Shown: positions 31,466 through 40,044 of the stretch, in pieces
How positions within the stretch are numbered: position 1 is the first letter of the stretch
Layout: every line of letters begins with the position of its first letter
Assembly (NCBI RefSeq): GCF_036227565.1
Contig: NZ_CP109460.1
Location: forward strand, 3,658,001-3,722,000
DNA: 64,000 bases
Source: Streptomyces sp. NBC_01454
GTDB lineage: Bacteria > Actinomycetota > Actinomycetes > Streptomycetales > Streptomycetaceae
Reading direction: 5' to 3'
The notes under the pieces: generated by a model
Told to the model about the DNA's origin: nothing
Databases searched by the model: none
Seen by the model: only the letters and a program-made list of their open reading frames with translations
Made by a program: the position numbers and the translations under genes

Positions 31466-32497
31466 GTGAACACCGTCGCCTTGGCCGCCGAGCAAGTCCC
31501 CGAGCGCCACTACACCCACCACGAGGGCCGCGGGCCCACCCCGCACCGCTCCAACCCCGTCGTCATCCACCGCGAACTCACGACCCTCGACCTCCGACAG
31601 CACATGCGCGTCGCCGAGTACGGCACAGGCTCCGGCTACTCCGGCGGGCTCATCTCCCAACTCGTCGGCCCCGAAGGTGAAGTGACCAGCCTCGACATCG
31701 ACCACTACCTGACCCGCTGGGCCAACGTCATCCACCACGAACGGGGCCTGGAGAACATCCGGTGCCACACTGCCGACGGCACAGCCGGCTTCCTTGAGCG
31801 AGCCCCGTACGACCGGGTGGTGGCCTGGTGCACCCCACCGCTGCTGCCGAAAGCATGGACGGACCAGGTCGCCGACGACGGACTGATCGTCGCGCCGCTG
31901 CCGATCGCCGACGTGCCCAACATGACGGTGGTCGCCAAGGTCCGCGTCCGCGACGGCGAGCCCGTGGTGGAGGCGGTGTTCACCGGGGGGTATATCGAGG
32001 CGACCGCCTCCCCCAAGGGCGACCTCGACCTTCCCGGCCGGTGGGTGGACTGGGAGCACCGCGTCCCCGGCCCCTCCTGGATCTCCCTCGCCTGGCGCGC
32101 ACAGGACGACCGGCTGCACACCGGTGCCCGCACCGCCCTGGACAGGCTCCTGAACGCCGAGCACACCGAGCCGTACGAGGGCGGAGACGTTGACGTCGAC
32201 TGGCCCAGCTGGCGCACCTTCGCCGCCGCCCTGGGCAACCCACAGCTCACGATGGCCGGGCTCCGACCGGACCTGTGGGCCATCGGCCACTCCACAAACG
32301 AGAGCGCCGCAGTGATCCAGCAGGACGGCGTGATCCTCGCCGACAGCTCGAACTCCCCCTCGCTTTTCGCCCTGCGGGACTGGCTCACAGCCTGGGACAA
32401 GGCCGGCCGCCCGGCCCCTGAGACCTATACCCCAGCCCTCGTCCCCGCAGGCGACGGCCAGGGCCCGGCTGGCTGGCACCTGCGCCTGTCCCCCTAA
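31466..32497 (+). CDS. Protein-L-isoaspartate methyltransferase homologue for RiPP modification
   Basis: GTG start with AAGGAG upstream; 343 residues. The first 210 residues match PIMT: SAM motif I RVAEYGTGSGYSGGL, motif post I VTSLDID, and the substrate segment DGTAGFLERAPYDRVVA. The remaining 130 residues are an extra C-terminal domain seen in RiPP-associated PIMTs, not in housekeeping enzymes. In known aspartimidylated lasso peptides (cellulonodin-2, lihuanodin) such an enzyme methylates a ring Asp that then collapses to aspartimide. Here the target would be Asp6 (Asp-Thr) of the core. No ABC transporter gene is found in the cluster. Confidence 0.9.
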   Translation: MNTVALAAEQVPERHYTHHEGRGPTPHRSNPVVIHRELTTLDLRQHMRVAEYGTGSGYSGGLISQLVGPEGEVTSLDIDHYLTRWANVIHHERGLENIRCHTADGTAGFLERAPYDRVVAWCTPPLLPKAWTDQVADDGLIVAPLPIADVPNMTVVAKVRVRDGEPVVEAVFTGGYIEATASPKGDLDLPGRWVDWEHRVPGPSWISLAWRAQDDRLHTGARTALDRLLNAEHTEPYEGGDVDVDWPSWRTFAAALGNPQLTMAGLRPDLWAIGHSTNESAAVIQQDGVILADSSNSPSLFALRDWLTAWDKAGRPAPETYTPALVPAGDGQGPAGWHLRLSP

Positions 32498-32521
32498 GAC
32501 CGATCACCGAGGAGGCAGGCG

Positions 32522-32704
32522 GTGCCGCGCATCGAAATCACCGATGACAAGGGAGACCGGCCATGGCCGCGCAGACCACCGCCACCACACGGCGCCGAGC
32601 ACCGGCGGCTTCGCGCCGCAGGTCAGCACCCACCAGGTGCCCCCATCACCCTGGGCCGCCAGGTGTTCAACGACTCGGACAAGTCCAACTACTTCGAGGG
32701 CTGA
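32522..32704 (+). CDS. Putative second lasso precursor, probably frameshifted
   Basis: The GTG at 32522 has GAGGAGG six bases upstream and encodes 60 residues ending PITLGRQVFNDSDKSNYFEG. The last 16 residues align with the first lasso core at Gly1, Phe5, Asp9 and Tyr13, and the preceding Thr-Leu is the same leader end. In this frame the leader has no YxxP box. In another frame the sequence GGFAPQVSTHQVP lies directly before a run of five C (32640-32644), and a change of one or two bases there would join it to ITLG. So either the gene is decayed, or the run length is a sequence error, or the leader is atypical. Confidence 0.55.
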   Translation: MPRIEITDDKGDRPWPRRPPPPHGAEHRRLRAAGQHPPGAPITLGRQVFNDSDKSNYFEG

Positions 32705-32940
32705 CAAGCCCAGGACCTCACGGAGCACCCCGGGTGCCGGCCGCATGACGGTCGGCCCCCGGTCGCGTCACAGGGCTGATCGAAGGGGAGGCAAGCAGGG
32801 CGACCTGGCCGGCATCCGGGCCGTCTGAAGAACTCAGTCACAACGAGACACGTGATGGCCGAAATTACTCCCACAGCAAGATCGAACACGTGTTAGAATC
32901 ATGCCCGCCGTAAAGACGGTGTAAAGAATCGGGGGGAATT
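32705..32940 (+). promoter_or_regulatory. Promoter region of the secreted-protein gene
   Basis: The last 120 bases are AT-richer than the surroundings. AACACGTGTT (32885-32894) is a perfect palindrome running into TTAGAAT, a plausible -10 box, followed by GGGGGGAATT as ribosome-binding site before the GTG at 32941. No gene in this stretch. Confidence 0.5.
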
Positions 32941-33381
32941 GTGAACTCGCGCTATCGCGTGGCAGCTGCCATTGCGTCTGTCGTTACTCTTGTGCCTTTC
33001 ATGACCGCCGCCAGCGCAAGTGCCGCAGAGGCAAAGCCGGGAATGGCTAAGGCGTCCGCCTCGTCCTACAGCTGCCCGCACGACGGGTACATCACGAACT
33101 GGGACGTGTGTACGTCGCTCGGTAATGGCGTTCTGCTCATGAACTCGACGAGCAAGGGAACCTACATCGACGTCTCATACGACAAGACGGCAGGCGGTTC
33201 CGTTTCCTGCAAGGTCGGCTATCTCCGGAGTGGTTCAAACCACTGGAGTGGGACCAAGACTTGCAGCACTTCGCTGATCGCCTCGGCGCATTGGTCCCCT
33301 TCAGCGTCTTGCAGCCCTGACGTTGGCCTTCTCCTTTCCGGTGGAACCACTTATCAGACCCCTCCCACCAGGAAGTGCTGA
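32941..33381 (+). CDS. Small secreted cysteine-rich protein
   Basis: A 146-residue product from GTG. Residues 1-29 form a Sec signal peptide with an Arg-containing start, hydrophobic core VAAAIASVVTLVPFM and a likely cleavage after ASASA. The mature protein has six cysteines (three possible disulfides) spread over about 100 residues and many Ser/Thr/Gly, compatible with a small extracellular beta protein. No family recognised. Codon use is less GC-biased than in neighbours, suggesting separate acquisition. Confidence 0.7.
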   Translation: MNSRYRVAAAIASVVTLVPFMTAASASAAEAKPGMAKASASSYSCPHDGYITNWDVCTSLGNGVLLMNSTSKGTYIDVSYDKTAGGSVSCKVGYLRSGSNHWSGTKTCSTSLIASAHWSPSASCSPDVGLLLSGGTTYQTPPTRKC

Positions 33382-33532
33382 CGTTTTTCATGCTGGTACG
33401 GACCATTCTCATTGAGGGTTAGTCGGCCAGCTCAAGGTTTCACGGGACTGCGCCGTGATGCCTAACGCGCCCCCTTGCGGAAATCGCCGGGGGGCGCCGC
33501 ACGTTCACAGAACCATCCCAGGGGAGCTGTCC

Positions 33533-34855
33533 ATGCTTGAAGCCGTCTTCAAAGGCCATACAGCATTCACCCTTACCGCCACCGCTATTTGCCTGGTCTT
33601 CTTTATGGTGGTCCTTCTCGCCTCGAAGAAGAGAACGGATCGCCCGCTTTCACTGGCGCTCTGGTGCACTTCGATGCTGAGTGTGAGTCTCTTGACGCTG
33701 TGGACCACGGGCGGCAGCCAAGGGTCAGGCAGGTGCGTTGTAAATCTCAAGCTCCTCGAACCCTTCGGTACCGAGCAGGGCATATTGAACTGCCTCATGT
33801 TCGCGCCAGTGGGCTTCATGGGCGTACTCGTAGCGCGCAGGTTCCTTCCCCCCTTCGCCTGCGGAGTGGCCCTCTCAGCCGTGATCGAGACCACGCAAGG
33901 CGCGCTGCCCGCCATCGGAAGAGCATGCGACACCAGCGACTTCGTATCTAATTCTACTGGTAGCTTGCTGGGTGCGTTTATAGCGTTCCTTATCGTGCGA
34001 TTTCAGAAAAGCGACGCGCCCCCCTGGCGAATTCGTGGCCTGGGGGCAGCAATCACGTGCGTGACCTTCTCTGTGATTCTTGGGGCAGTCTGGGTGACCT
34101 CTATCCAGCCGCATTCTGTGAAAGCTACTGAGGCGGTAGGGGCAGCGGCCGGCGATCAGCGCAATGCCGTTGCCAAGGCCGTCCACGAGGCATTCGGAAA
34201 TCACTACGCGGTTGGCAACGTGCAATTCTCATCCTCCCCAGATTCTGACAGTGGAACTGTCATGGCGAGTCTGCCAGTGGGGTTCGTCCAAATAAATTGG
34301 CCAGAACGCAATGAGATCACGGCCAGCCTGGACATGTCGAACAGTGGGAAGCCGTCCGGTTTTCCAGTACCCGGAGCGCCAGCGCAGGTCACAAATTCGA
34401 TGCAGGCGAAGCAGACTGCTACCATATACGCCGAGGCGCATTTCCCGTGGGCTATTCGAGACAGTGAAATCGAAATCTCGCCAGTCGGCGACAAGGCCGC
34501 CCTGGGCTGGCTCGTTAGTTGGCGGAGGCATCGAGATGCCGTACTCATGCCTATGCGACTGGACGTCCAGATCGATCGCACGGGGCACGTGTCTCAACTC
34601 TCGACGCGCAAAGCATCCGATGTCTCGGTCCCTCCCACTCACATCAACAAGCAAAAGGCACTCAAGCTCGCCAAGAGTTCTGTGCCAGGATGCCAAAAGG
34701 TCGAAGTGGGCGAATTGATGGCTGTGCAAAAAGGCTCGAACTGGCATGCCGTTTGGCGCATCATGGTCACCTGCGAGCGATCAAGCGTGCTCGTCCATAT
34801 CAATGCATCTTCCGGCGCCGTGGAGATGAAGGAAAAGCACCAAAATCCGGCCTGA
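33533..34855 (+). CDS. VanZ-like membrane protein with PepSY-like extracellular part
   Basis: The ATG at 33533 follows AGGGGAG; the protein has 440 residues. The first 200 contain five hydrophobic segments and the VanZ-like pattern NLKLLEPFG...GILNCLMFAPVGFMGV...VALSAVIETTQGALPAIGRACDTSDFVSNSTGSLLGA. The C-terminal 240 residues are probably extracytoplasmic and include two segments resembling PepSY domains (ALKLAKSSVPGCQKVEVGELMAV...WHAVWRIMV). VanZ gives low-level teicoplanin resistance, but most VanZ-like proteins are uncharacterised. GC is visibly lower than in the core genes. A terminator follows. Confidence 0.75.
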   Translation: MLEAVFKGHTAFTLTATAICLVFFMVVLLASKKRTDRPLSLALWCTSMLSVSLLTLWTTGGSQGSGRCVVNLKLLEPFGTEQGILNCLMFAPVGFMGVLVARRFLPPFACGVALSAVIETTQGALPAIGRACDTSDFVSNSTGSLLGAFIAFLIVRFQKSDAPPWRIRGLGAAITCVTFSVILGAVWVTSIQPHSVKATEAVGAAAGDQRNAVAKAVHEAFGNHYAVGNVQFSSSPDSDSGTVMASLPVGFVQINWPERNEITASLDMSNSGKPSGFPVPGAPAQVTNSMQAKQTATIYAEAHFPWAIRDSEIEISPVGDKAALGWLVSWRRHRDAVLMPMRLDVQIDRTGHVSQLSTRKASDVSVPPTHINKQKALKLAKSSVPGCQKVEVGELMAVQKGSNWHAVWRIMVTCERSSVLVHINASSGAVEMKEKHQNPA

Positions 34856-34891
34856 CGAACGAGCTCCGGGCGGCTCCGCAGCCCGGCCAGC

Positions 34892-34930
34892 AGAAGTCCC
34901 CGCACCCCGGAGTGGTGCGGGGACTTCTTT
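34892..34930 (+). terminator. Intrinsic terminator after the VanZ-like gene
   Basis: AGAAGTCCCCGCACC and its complement form a perfect 15-bp stem with a 7-9 base loop, followed by TTT. It lies 37 bases after the stop codon. Confidence 0.85.
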
Positions 34931-35217
34931 GCATCGTTCGGCGGCAGCCTGTCAGAGCCGGCGTACGGCAGAGGGCGCGGGAAGCAAACCAGGGGGCGCA
35001 TGGTGAAGCCCCGCGGGGGGCCACGCCGCCGACCACCTGGCTTCACCGCCGCTCGCGAGCGTGCCAACTCCCACGCCGACGGACTCGTCACCGCCGGCCG
35101 CTGCGAGCTCGTGGCAGTGTCGTCGAAGGACATCAACGCAGCCGCGTCCCCCGGGAACTGTGAGACGGGCCTGTTAGAGGCGGTGCCGCGCATCGGAGGC
35201 GTTCTCGTGGACCGCCT
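34931..35217. other. Gap without supported gene
   Basis: About 290 bases between two convergent units. Open frames on both strands here lack ribosome-binding sites and codon bias. I see nothing definite. Confidence 0.45.
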
Positions 35218-35703
35218 TCAACCAAGCCCGGCCTCGACCTCCAGGTAGCGGCGGCCGCCGGGGCCACGGACCTCCACAGTCTCGAAGCCCCAGCTGCGCA
35301 GCACCGCCTGGCAGCGCTGGAGCTGCTCCTGTTCCTGGTAGCGGGCGCCACTCCCCCGCGGTCCCACCCAGCGCACCTGGACCTGCCCGGCCTGGTCGCC
35401 TTCGCTGGTGCGGTATCCGGTCCGCACCGGCTCGCCGGCCCGGTCGACGGCCGACGGGGGAAGGCCTTCGGCTTCCAGCAGCAGGCTCACCGTGCGCAGC
35501 AGCCGGCGCTGCTCCCACTCGGCGGGGCGCGCACCCGGGTCGGATCCGAGGTTGGTGAGGTTGCGGATGCTGCGGATGCCGTCAAGCGCGGATCGCAGCT
35601 CAGCTGACCGCGCCCCGGTCTGCCCCATCTCCGCCTCGTCAGGAGGTTCAGCACCGGTGTGTACTCGCAGGCGGCCCGCCTGGCTGTGCTGGTCCTTCAT
35701 CAT
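35218..35703 (-). CDS. Hypothetical protein
   Basis: A 161-residue product from ATG 35703 (or the adjacent ATG at 35700). Mostly helical N-terminus (ARSAELRSALDGIRSIRNLTNLG, EQRRLLRTVSLLLEAEGLP) and a C-terminal beta-rich end (QVQVRWVGPRG, AVLRSWGFETVEVRGPGGRRYLEVE). No domain recognised. The open frame continues upstream for over 100 codons but that part has no protein-like composition. Confidence 0.6.
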   Translation of the reverse strand: MMKDQHSQAGRLRVHTGAEPPDEAEMGQTGARSAELRSALDGIRSIRNLTNLGSDPGARPAEWEQRRLLRTVSLLLEAEGLPPSAVDRAGEPVRTGYRTSEGDQAGQVQVRWVGPRGSGARYQEQEQLQRCQAVLRSWGFETVEVRGPGGRRYLEVEAGLG

Positions 35704-35798
35704 TACCCCGACCTGGTTCGGCTCTCTCTGGTAACGACGGTACGGCGCCGTGTCTGGCGTGGTGCCCGTCGGCGAGGCCTGGTCGGTGCGGGAGCTGG

Positions 35799-36025
35799 TC
35801 ACTCCCGGATCCCGGGTGTGACCTGGTCGGAGAGGAAGACGCCGCGGATGGCTTCCATCCGGTGCACCACGGTGAGCGGGCGAGGTCTCGCGGTAGGGCT
35901 CGTGCGGCTGCGGGTACACACTGCCCCCGGCGCCATTGTCCCGAGGTGACGCGCACCTCTTCGATGACGGCGGGCCAGCAGGGCAGTAGTGCCCGGCTGG
36001 CCCGCCACACCACCTGCTCAGCCAT
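35799..36025 (-). pseudogene. Possible small frameshifted gene
   Basis: The ATG at 36025 overlaps the upstream stop by 8 bases and begins MAEQVVWRASRALLPCWPAVIEE, but the frame then becomes Arg/Ser/Pro-rich. In a neighbouring frame the end TVVHRMEAIRGVFLSDQVTPGIRE reads like the natural C-terminus. One frameshift near 35940 would join them into about 75 residues. Low confidence. Confidence 0.3.
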
Positions 36026-36653
36026 TGGTGACGTGGCGTCGCCACTGCTCCGCTTCCTCGTCCCAGTAGATGGTCACGGTTCCGCTGGCCTCGGCAGGGG
36101 CCGCTAGGGCTTCGAGATCGGTTGAGGCCAGGGCAGCTAACGCAGTGTCGGGGAGACGCGGTGGCACGATGAAGCGCAGACCAGCAGCCGTCTCTTCGAC
36201 GACCACCTGCGCCCTCCGGTGGATGGCAGGGGCATCGGCTGCATACCGGCTAATCATGCGGCGGCTGGTCGCCCGTGCTGCTTCGAACGCTCGCTGGCCG
36301 GCCTGTGTGGCGAGCGATTGCAGGAAAGGTAGAACCGCGGCGGTCACGGTCATCCCTGCAACGGTTGCCGCCGCGGTGATGATTCCCGTGTTGTTGGGTC
36401 CCCCGAAGACCCGGATCTGGAAGACAGCGTGCGTGCCAACTTCATGCCAATCCGGGTCCATGCCGGGGGCGGTCAGATGGTCCAGGAGCTCCTGCAGGAG
36501 GAGGGTGCTCTCGGTCGAGCGGGGCTCGCCGGCGGCCTTCGCCCGATCCAGCCACTCCCAGACGTCTACACAGGTAGGTGAGCCCGTCAGAAACTCCGCA
36601 TAGATCGACAGGACATCCCCCCGCTGAGCCAGAGCTTTCTGGTCGCTCGTCAT
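36018..36653 (-). CDS. Hypothetical protein with central hydrophobic segment
   Basis: A 211-residue protein. The middle (about 92-115, TGIITAAATVAGMTVTAAVLPFLQSLA) is hydrophobic and could span the membrane; the N-terminal part is helical and the C-terminal part mixed (GLRFIVPPRLPDTALAALAS). Not recognised. It seems to head a short leftward unit with the genes down to 35218. Confidence 0.6.
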   Translation of the reverse strand: MTSDQKALAQRGDVLSIYAEFLTGSPTCVDVWEWLDRAKAAGEPRSTESTLLLQELLDHLTAPGMDPDWHEVGTHAVFQIRVFGGPNNTGIITAAATVAGMTVTAAVLPFLQSLATQAGQRAFEAARATSRRMISRYAADAPAIHRRAQVVVEETAAGLRFIVPPRLPDTALAALASTDLEALAAPAEASGTVTIYWDEEAEQWRRHVTNG

Positions 36654-36732
36654 GATTCCCCTCTCTTGACTGCGGCACCGAGCTCCAATGGTGCCGAGTC
36701 AAGCGAACGGCCGATACACCGTCGGGGCCTGC

Positions 36733-36894
36733 TCACCCGAGCCTTGTAGGCCACCCGTCAATACACCAAAGTTCGACGCGGCCGTAGCGGGCGATGGTCT
36801 TGTTCAGCTGCTTCTCGTCGGCGGCCTCAACGAGCTCGTTCACCAGTTTCGTGGCGAGCGTGTAGCGATCCATCCAGGCGAACGCCTTGGCCAT
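36733..36894 (-). pseudogene. IstB (IS21-family) ATPase fragment
   Basis: The 53 codons beginning MAKAFAWMDRYTLATKLVNE and including ADEKQLNKTIARYGRV and LWCIDGW match the part of IstB helper proteins just before Walker B (normally LLCIDELGY). Everything before and after is missing, and IstA is absent. It is a scar of an IS21-like insertion within the cargo region. Confidence 0.7.
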
Positions 36895-37003
36895 CACGCA
36901 CAGGAGGGCGCCGTCACGACCTGGACGAAGATGTTCGACCCCCATCCGCTGTTCGCGTTCGTCGACCACGGCCGCGTGGGCGCTGGCGTGATCGGGGCGG
37001 GTG

Positions 37004-37525
37004 TCAGCGGATGCCGACCTTGGCCAGGGCGGTGGTCCAGTCGGTGGCAATGGCGCTGCGCGCGGCGTCGAGTTTGACGGTGCCGTTGCACACGGCAACC
37101 TTCAGCTTGTTCTCCACGGAGTCCTTGCTGGCGGCCGGCTGCTTGCCGTAGCGGGGCTCTGGCCACAGGTTCTTCGGGTCGCGGGGTGCGCCGCCCAGTT
37201 CGAGGGGGACGAGGTGGTCTTCCTCGTAGTCGGCGGTGTTGGTGTCGGAGTAGCCGTACTCGCCGATCTGCTTGATTTTCAGCGGGGTGGTGTAGGAGAC
37301 CGGCGGTCGGACGGTCTTGGTCCAGCCTGGCACGCAGATCGTCGATTTGATCGTGGACTGGGTGACGTTGGGGTTGTAGGCACCGGGCTGGCAGGTGGCG
37401 TCGGGCAGCGGCAGGTGGGACTGGGAGCAGGTGGCGGCGTGGGCGCTGCCGGTGGTGAGGATGAGTCCTGCGGCGGTCAGCGCGATGGCGGTGGCCGCGG
37501 AGGCGAGTCGGTGTGTCGATCGCAT
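37004..37525 (-). CDS. Secreted HNH-nuclease-like protein
   Basis: The 173-residue protein has a clear Sec signal peptide (MRSTHRLASAATAIALTAAG, then TGSAHA before ATCS). The mature part carries YEEDHLVPLELGG and, 7 residues later, PKNLWPEPR, the D-H...N arrangement of HNH/His-Me finger nucleases of the DUF1524 type. Two cysteines near the N-terminus may pair. Extracellular nuclease activity (nutrient, competition or DNA release) is inferred from the motif only. This type is common as a lone secreted protein in Streptomyces. Confidence 0.82.
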   Translation of the reverse strand: MRSTHRLASAATAIALTAAGLILTTGSAHAATCSQSHLPLPDATCQPGAYNPNVTQSTIKSTICVPGWTKTVRPPVSYTTPLKIKQIGEYGYSDTNTADYEEDHLVPLELGGAPRDPKNLWPEPRYGKQPAASKDSVENKLKVAVCNGTVKLDAARSAIATDWTTALAKVGIR

Positions 37526-37646
37526 GGGGGGTCTCCGTGGTTGGGCCCGGCGGAATCCCAGGCACTTGACGCCATGTCACCAGCGCGGGGTCTATGCGGG
37601 TAGAAGCAAGCGGTGAACAACAGGTGTCCATGCCCACTTCTGACCC

Positions 37647-37796
37647 TCAGGCGGGCTGCTCTTGGCCAACTCGTGGGCTGTCGAGGGGATTGAATATCCC
37701 CGGCGCCCCCGCGGGGAGGTCCTGAGCCCCCTCCCGGCACAGCTTGCACAGACCGTCGACCAAGGCCCAGCGCTCGGGAAGATCCGGCAACCGCAC
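37647..37796 (-). CDS. Possible small CxxC protein
   Basis: A 49-residue frame from GTG 37796 reading MRLPDLPERWALVDGLCKLC and ending in VGQEQPA. It reads like protein, but there is no clear ribosome-binding site and the start is uncertain. The surrounding 37526-37646 stretch holds nothing I can support. Confidence 0.35.
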   Translation of the reverse strand: MRLPDLPERWALVDGLCKLCREGAQDLPAGAPGIFNPLDSPRVGQEQPA

Positions 37797-37840
37797 TGCA
37801 GCAGGGCCCGCGCGGCAGGTCTTCCACTGTCGCTGCGCTC

Positions 37841-38782
37841 CTACCTCCTGTGGCTCGGCCGGCGCTCGTAGCGGACGCGGGGGGCGGCGGGGCCGGCGTC
37901 GCGGTAGAGCTGACGGATGTCGCGGACGATGTCGTCGTGGTCGCTCAGGTCGATATAACTGGGGTCGACGGCGTGTCCGATGAGGCCGAAGAGCATGTGC
38001 ATCCGCTTCTGCTCCGCGGGGGTCGGCGAAGCCGCGTCGGTGCGGTCCCTCAGGCACTCTGCGAGCAGGCCAGGCCAGGGCATACGGACGGGCGCCGGAA
38101 GGGGCGTGCCGGCCTTCTCGGCGAGTTCGGCAGCCCGAGCGTTGGCGCTCGCCGCGTTGGCGGACCGGTCGGCGCGCTGCTGCAGATCGGGGACGGCCAG
38201 GAGCCGGGCGGCCAGGGCGACGATCTCGTCCTGGTGCCGGTCGGCCCACAGGGCCTCGGCGCGGCGGTCGCGCTGGGACCGGTAGTAATCCACGCGATCG
38301 GCCTGGTTCAGGGAGTCGCCGTAGGAGTCGTCGAGGTCGGTGCGCAGTTGCAGGTAACGGCGCTCGGCGGACTGGCGGGTGCGCATCTCCAGCGCGGTGG
38401 CCACCCGCGCCCATGTGACCTTCTTGGCGCGCACCGCGCCGATGATGCGTCCCTCATCGAGCTGCAGCTTGTCGCGCAGCGTCCGAAGCACCAGGAGCGC
38501 GGCGAGCAGGTCCGTCTCCGTGGCCTCGTCCGCAGCGTGGCGCTCGATGAGCCGGGTGACGTGGTCGTACTTGGCCGCCACGTCGCTCAGGAGCCCGCTG
38601 GTGCGGAGTGTGGTGACGGTTCTGGCCAGCTCGCCGGCCCACTCGTCCTCTGGCGGAGGCTGCAGGGTTCGCAGGTGCTGCCAGGCGTAATGGCGATTGG
38701 ATTCTGCTTCGGGATGTTCGGGCGGTGTCGTCTGCCGGATGACGCTCTTTGTCGTCTCTCGGACGACTTTCTCTGAAGACAT
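37841..38782 (-). CDS. Hypothetical helical protein with HTH-like segment
   Basis: A 313-residue protein from ATG 38782. The segment RTLRDKLQLDEGRIIGAVRAKKVTWARVATALEMRTRQSAERRY is split into helices that look like a helix-turn-helix; streptomycete relatives are often annotated as HSP18 or type III effector-like regulators without experimental basis. The rest is helical and charged. It is followed by no terminator that I can see. DNA binding is a guess. Confidence 0.65.
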   Translation of the reverse strand: MSSEKVVRETTKSVIRQTTPPEHPEAESNRHYAWQHLRTLQPPPEDEWAGELARTVTTLRTSGLLSDVAAKYDHVTRLIERHAADEATETDLLAALLVLRTLRDKLQLDEGRIIGAVRAKKVTWARVATALEMRTRQSAERRYLQLRTDLDDSYGDSLNQADRVDYYRSQRDRRAEALWADRHQDEIVALAARLLAVPDLQQRADRSANAASANARAAELAEKAGTPLPAPVRMPWPGLLAECLRDRTDAASPTPAEQKRMHMLFGLIGHAVDPSYIDLSDHDDIVRDIRQLYRDAGPAAPRVRYERRPSHRR

Positions 38783-38826
38783 CAAAGTTACTGCTCCGGA
38801 AACTGGAAAACGGAAACAAGAAATAG

Positions 38827-38988
38827 CTACTCGCTGCTCTGGTCAGGGATCTGCGGCAGTTCGGACGCGGGGCGCCGTCGGCGCCGGCGCCGCACCGCCG
38901 TGGCGGCCTGGGTGACGATCCAGATGGTCGTTGCGACGCCGAGACCGGCGATGTACTCGGGCCAAGCCTGTGTCAGAAAGTGAATCAT
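38827..38988 (-). CDS. Small single-span membrane protein
   Basis: A 53-residue protein starting MIHFLTQAWPEYIAGLGVAT, with one membrane helix (about 12-32) followed by seven consecutive Arg and a polar tail, so the C-terminus should face the cytoplasm. Such small proteins occur next to the preceding HTH-like gene in other Streptomyces loci in my memory, but I cannot name a function. Confidence 0.55.
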   Translation of the reverse strand: MIHFLTQAWPEYIAGLGVATTIWIVTQAATAVRRRRRRRPASELPQIPDQSSE

Positions 38989-39267
38989 TGCAGGTCAACG
39001 CACACTTCGGCTTCGGTGTGCGCCGCGCTCCTTTGCGCTCGTGTCAGGCAGAACGGGAGCTGCCCGGCATCGGGGCAGCCGGATGGGGCACCACGCCACA
39101 GCCATCCGATGAACATTCTTATGGCATGTGCCCGCGCATAACGGCCGCTTTCCTGCGCCCATGGGATTCGCCAGGGTTCGCCACCCTGCGCCGCATGCGA
39201 GATGCGCCAATTACGCGGATTGAAAGAAATCGAACAAAAGCGGAATAGACGCTTCGCGGGAATTCTG
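38989..39267. other. Gap without supported gene
   Basis: About 280 bases, AT-richer near 39220-39270. No gene or clear signal seen; it must contain the promoter for the gene ending at 38827. Confidence 0.4.
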
Positions 39268-40044
39268 CTAACCGTGGCTCCCGTTGCGGGCGCGCCGGGT
39301 GTCGCGCACGGATTCCTCCAGCGCGGCCATCAGGTCCACCGGCGGCTGCGGCTCAAGCAGCGGCTCTGCCCTGTGGCCGGCGGCGAGGGTGTCCACAAGG
39401 AGGTTCAGCGCCTGGGCATAGTCGTCGCGCAGCTCGCCGAGGTCGACACCCGCCATCTCGGTCATCAGCAGCTCGGCGATCTCCAGCTCCCGCTCGGTAG
39501 TCGGTGCCGGGCTGGACAGGTCGCCGGGGTCACGGATCTCCTCAGGCCAGTGCAGCGTGTGCAGCACCAGGATCCCGGTCCGCGGCCGCAGGACGGCCAG
39601 CCGCTCCCGGGACCTCAAGGCCACCTTGCACACCGCGAGCCGGCCGGACCGGGCCAGGGCTTCGACCAGCAGGGCATACGGTCGCTGGGCTCCGGGGCCG
39701 TGGGCGCCCACCCAGTACGGGCGGGCGTACAGCAGTGGGTCGACCTCAGCGTCGTCGACGAAACCCAGGACATCGATCACTCGCTTTGTGGGCAGCGGTA
39801 GAGCTTCCAGGTCGGCGTCTTGGATGACCACTGTGCGGCCATCGGGTGCCTCCCAGCCGCGGGCGGTCTCCTCCGGCCCGACTTCACGGCCGTCCAGCTC
39901 GCACACCCGACGGTGGCGGATGCGACCGCCGTCGGCGGCATGCACGAGATGGAGGCCAGGGCCGTGGTCTTCGGTTGCCGCGAACAGGTTCACGGGCAGT
40001 GCGACCAGGCCGAAGGAGACCGTTCCCTGCCAGAGCGATCGCAT
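39268..40044 (-). CDS. ku: Ku protein (DNA end binding, NHEJ)
   Basis: The 258-residue protein matches prokaryotic Ku: MRSLWQGTVSFGLVALPVNLFAAT at the start, HLVHAADGGRIRHRRVCELDGREV, and the barrel/core region PLPTKRVIDVLGFVDDAEVDPLLYARPYWVG. The C-terminal tail is short. Ku homodimers thread onto broken DNA ends and recruit ligase LigD; no ligD gene is in the window. Streptomyces genomes usually hold several ku genes. A Ku on a mobile element could help circularise or repair transferred linear DNA, or protect against breaks, but that is inference. Confidence 0.93.
   Translation of the reverse strand: MRSLWQGTVSFGLVALPVNLFAATEDHGPGLHLVHAADGGRIRHRRVCELDGREVGPEETARGWEAPDGRTVVIQDADLEALPLPTKRVIDVLGFVDDAEVDPLLYARPYWVGAHGPGAQRPYALLVEALARSGRLAVCKVALRSRERLAVLRPRTGILVLHTLHWPEEIRDPGDLSSPAPTTERELEIAELLMTEMAGVDLGELRDDYAQALNLLVDTLAAGHRAEPLLEPQPPVDLMAALEESVRDTRRARNGSHG

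Noticed and set aside
33533..34855. Calling the VanZ-like protein a teicoplanin resistance gene
   Set aside because: No vanHAX or other resistance genes nearby, and the long extracellular part is unlike VanZ. Family similarity alone does not support it.
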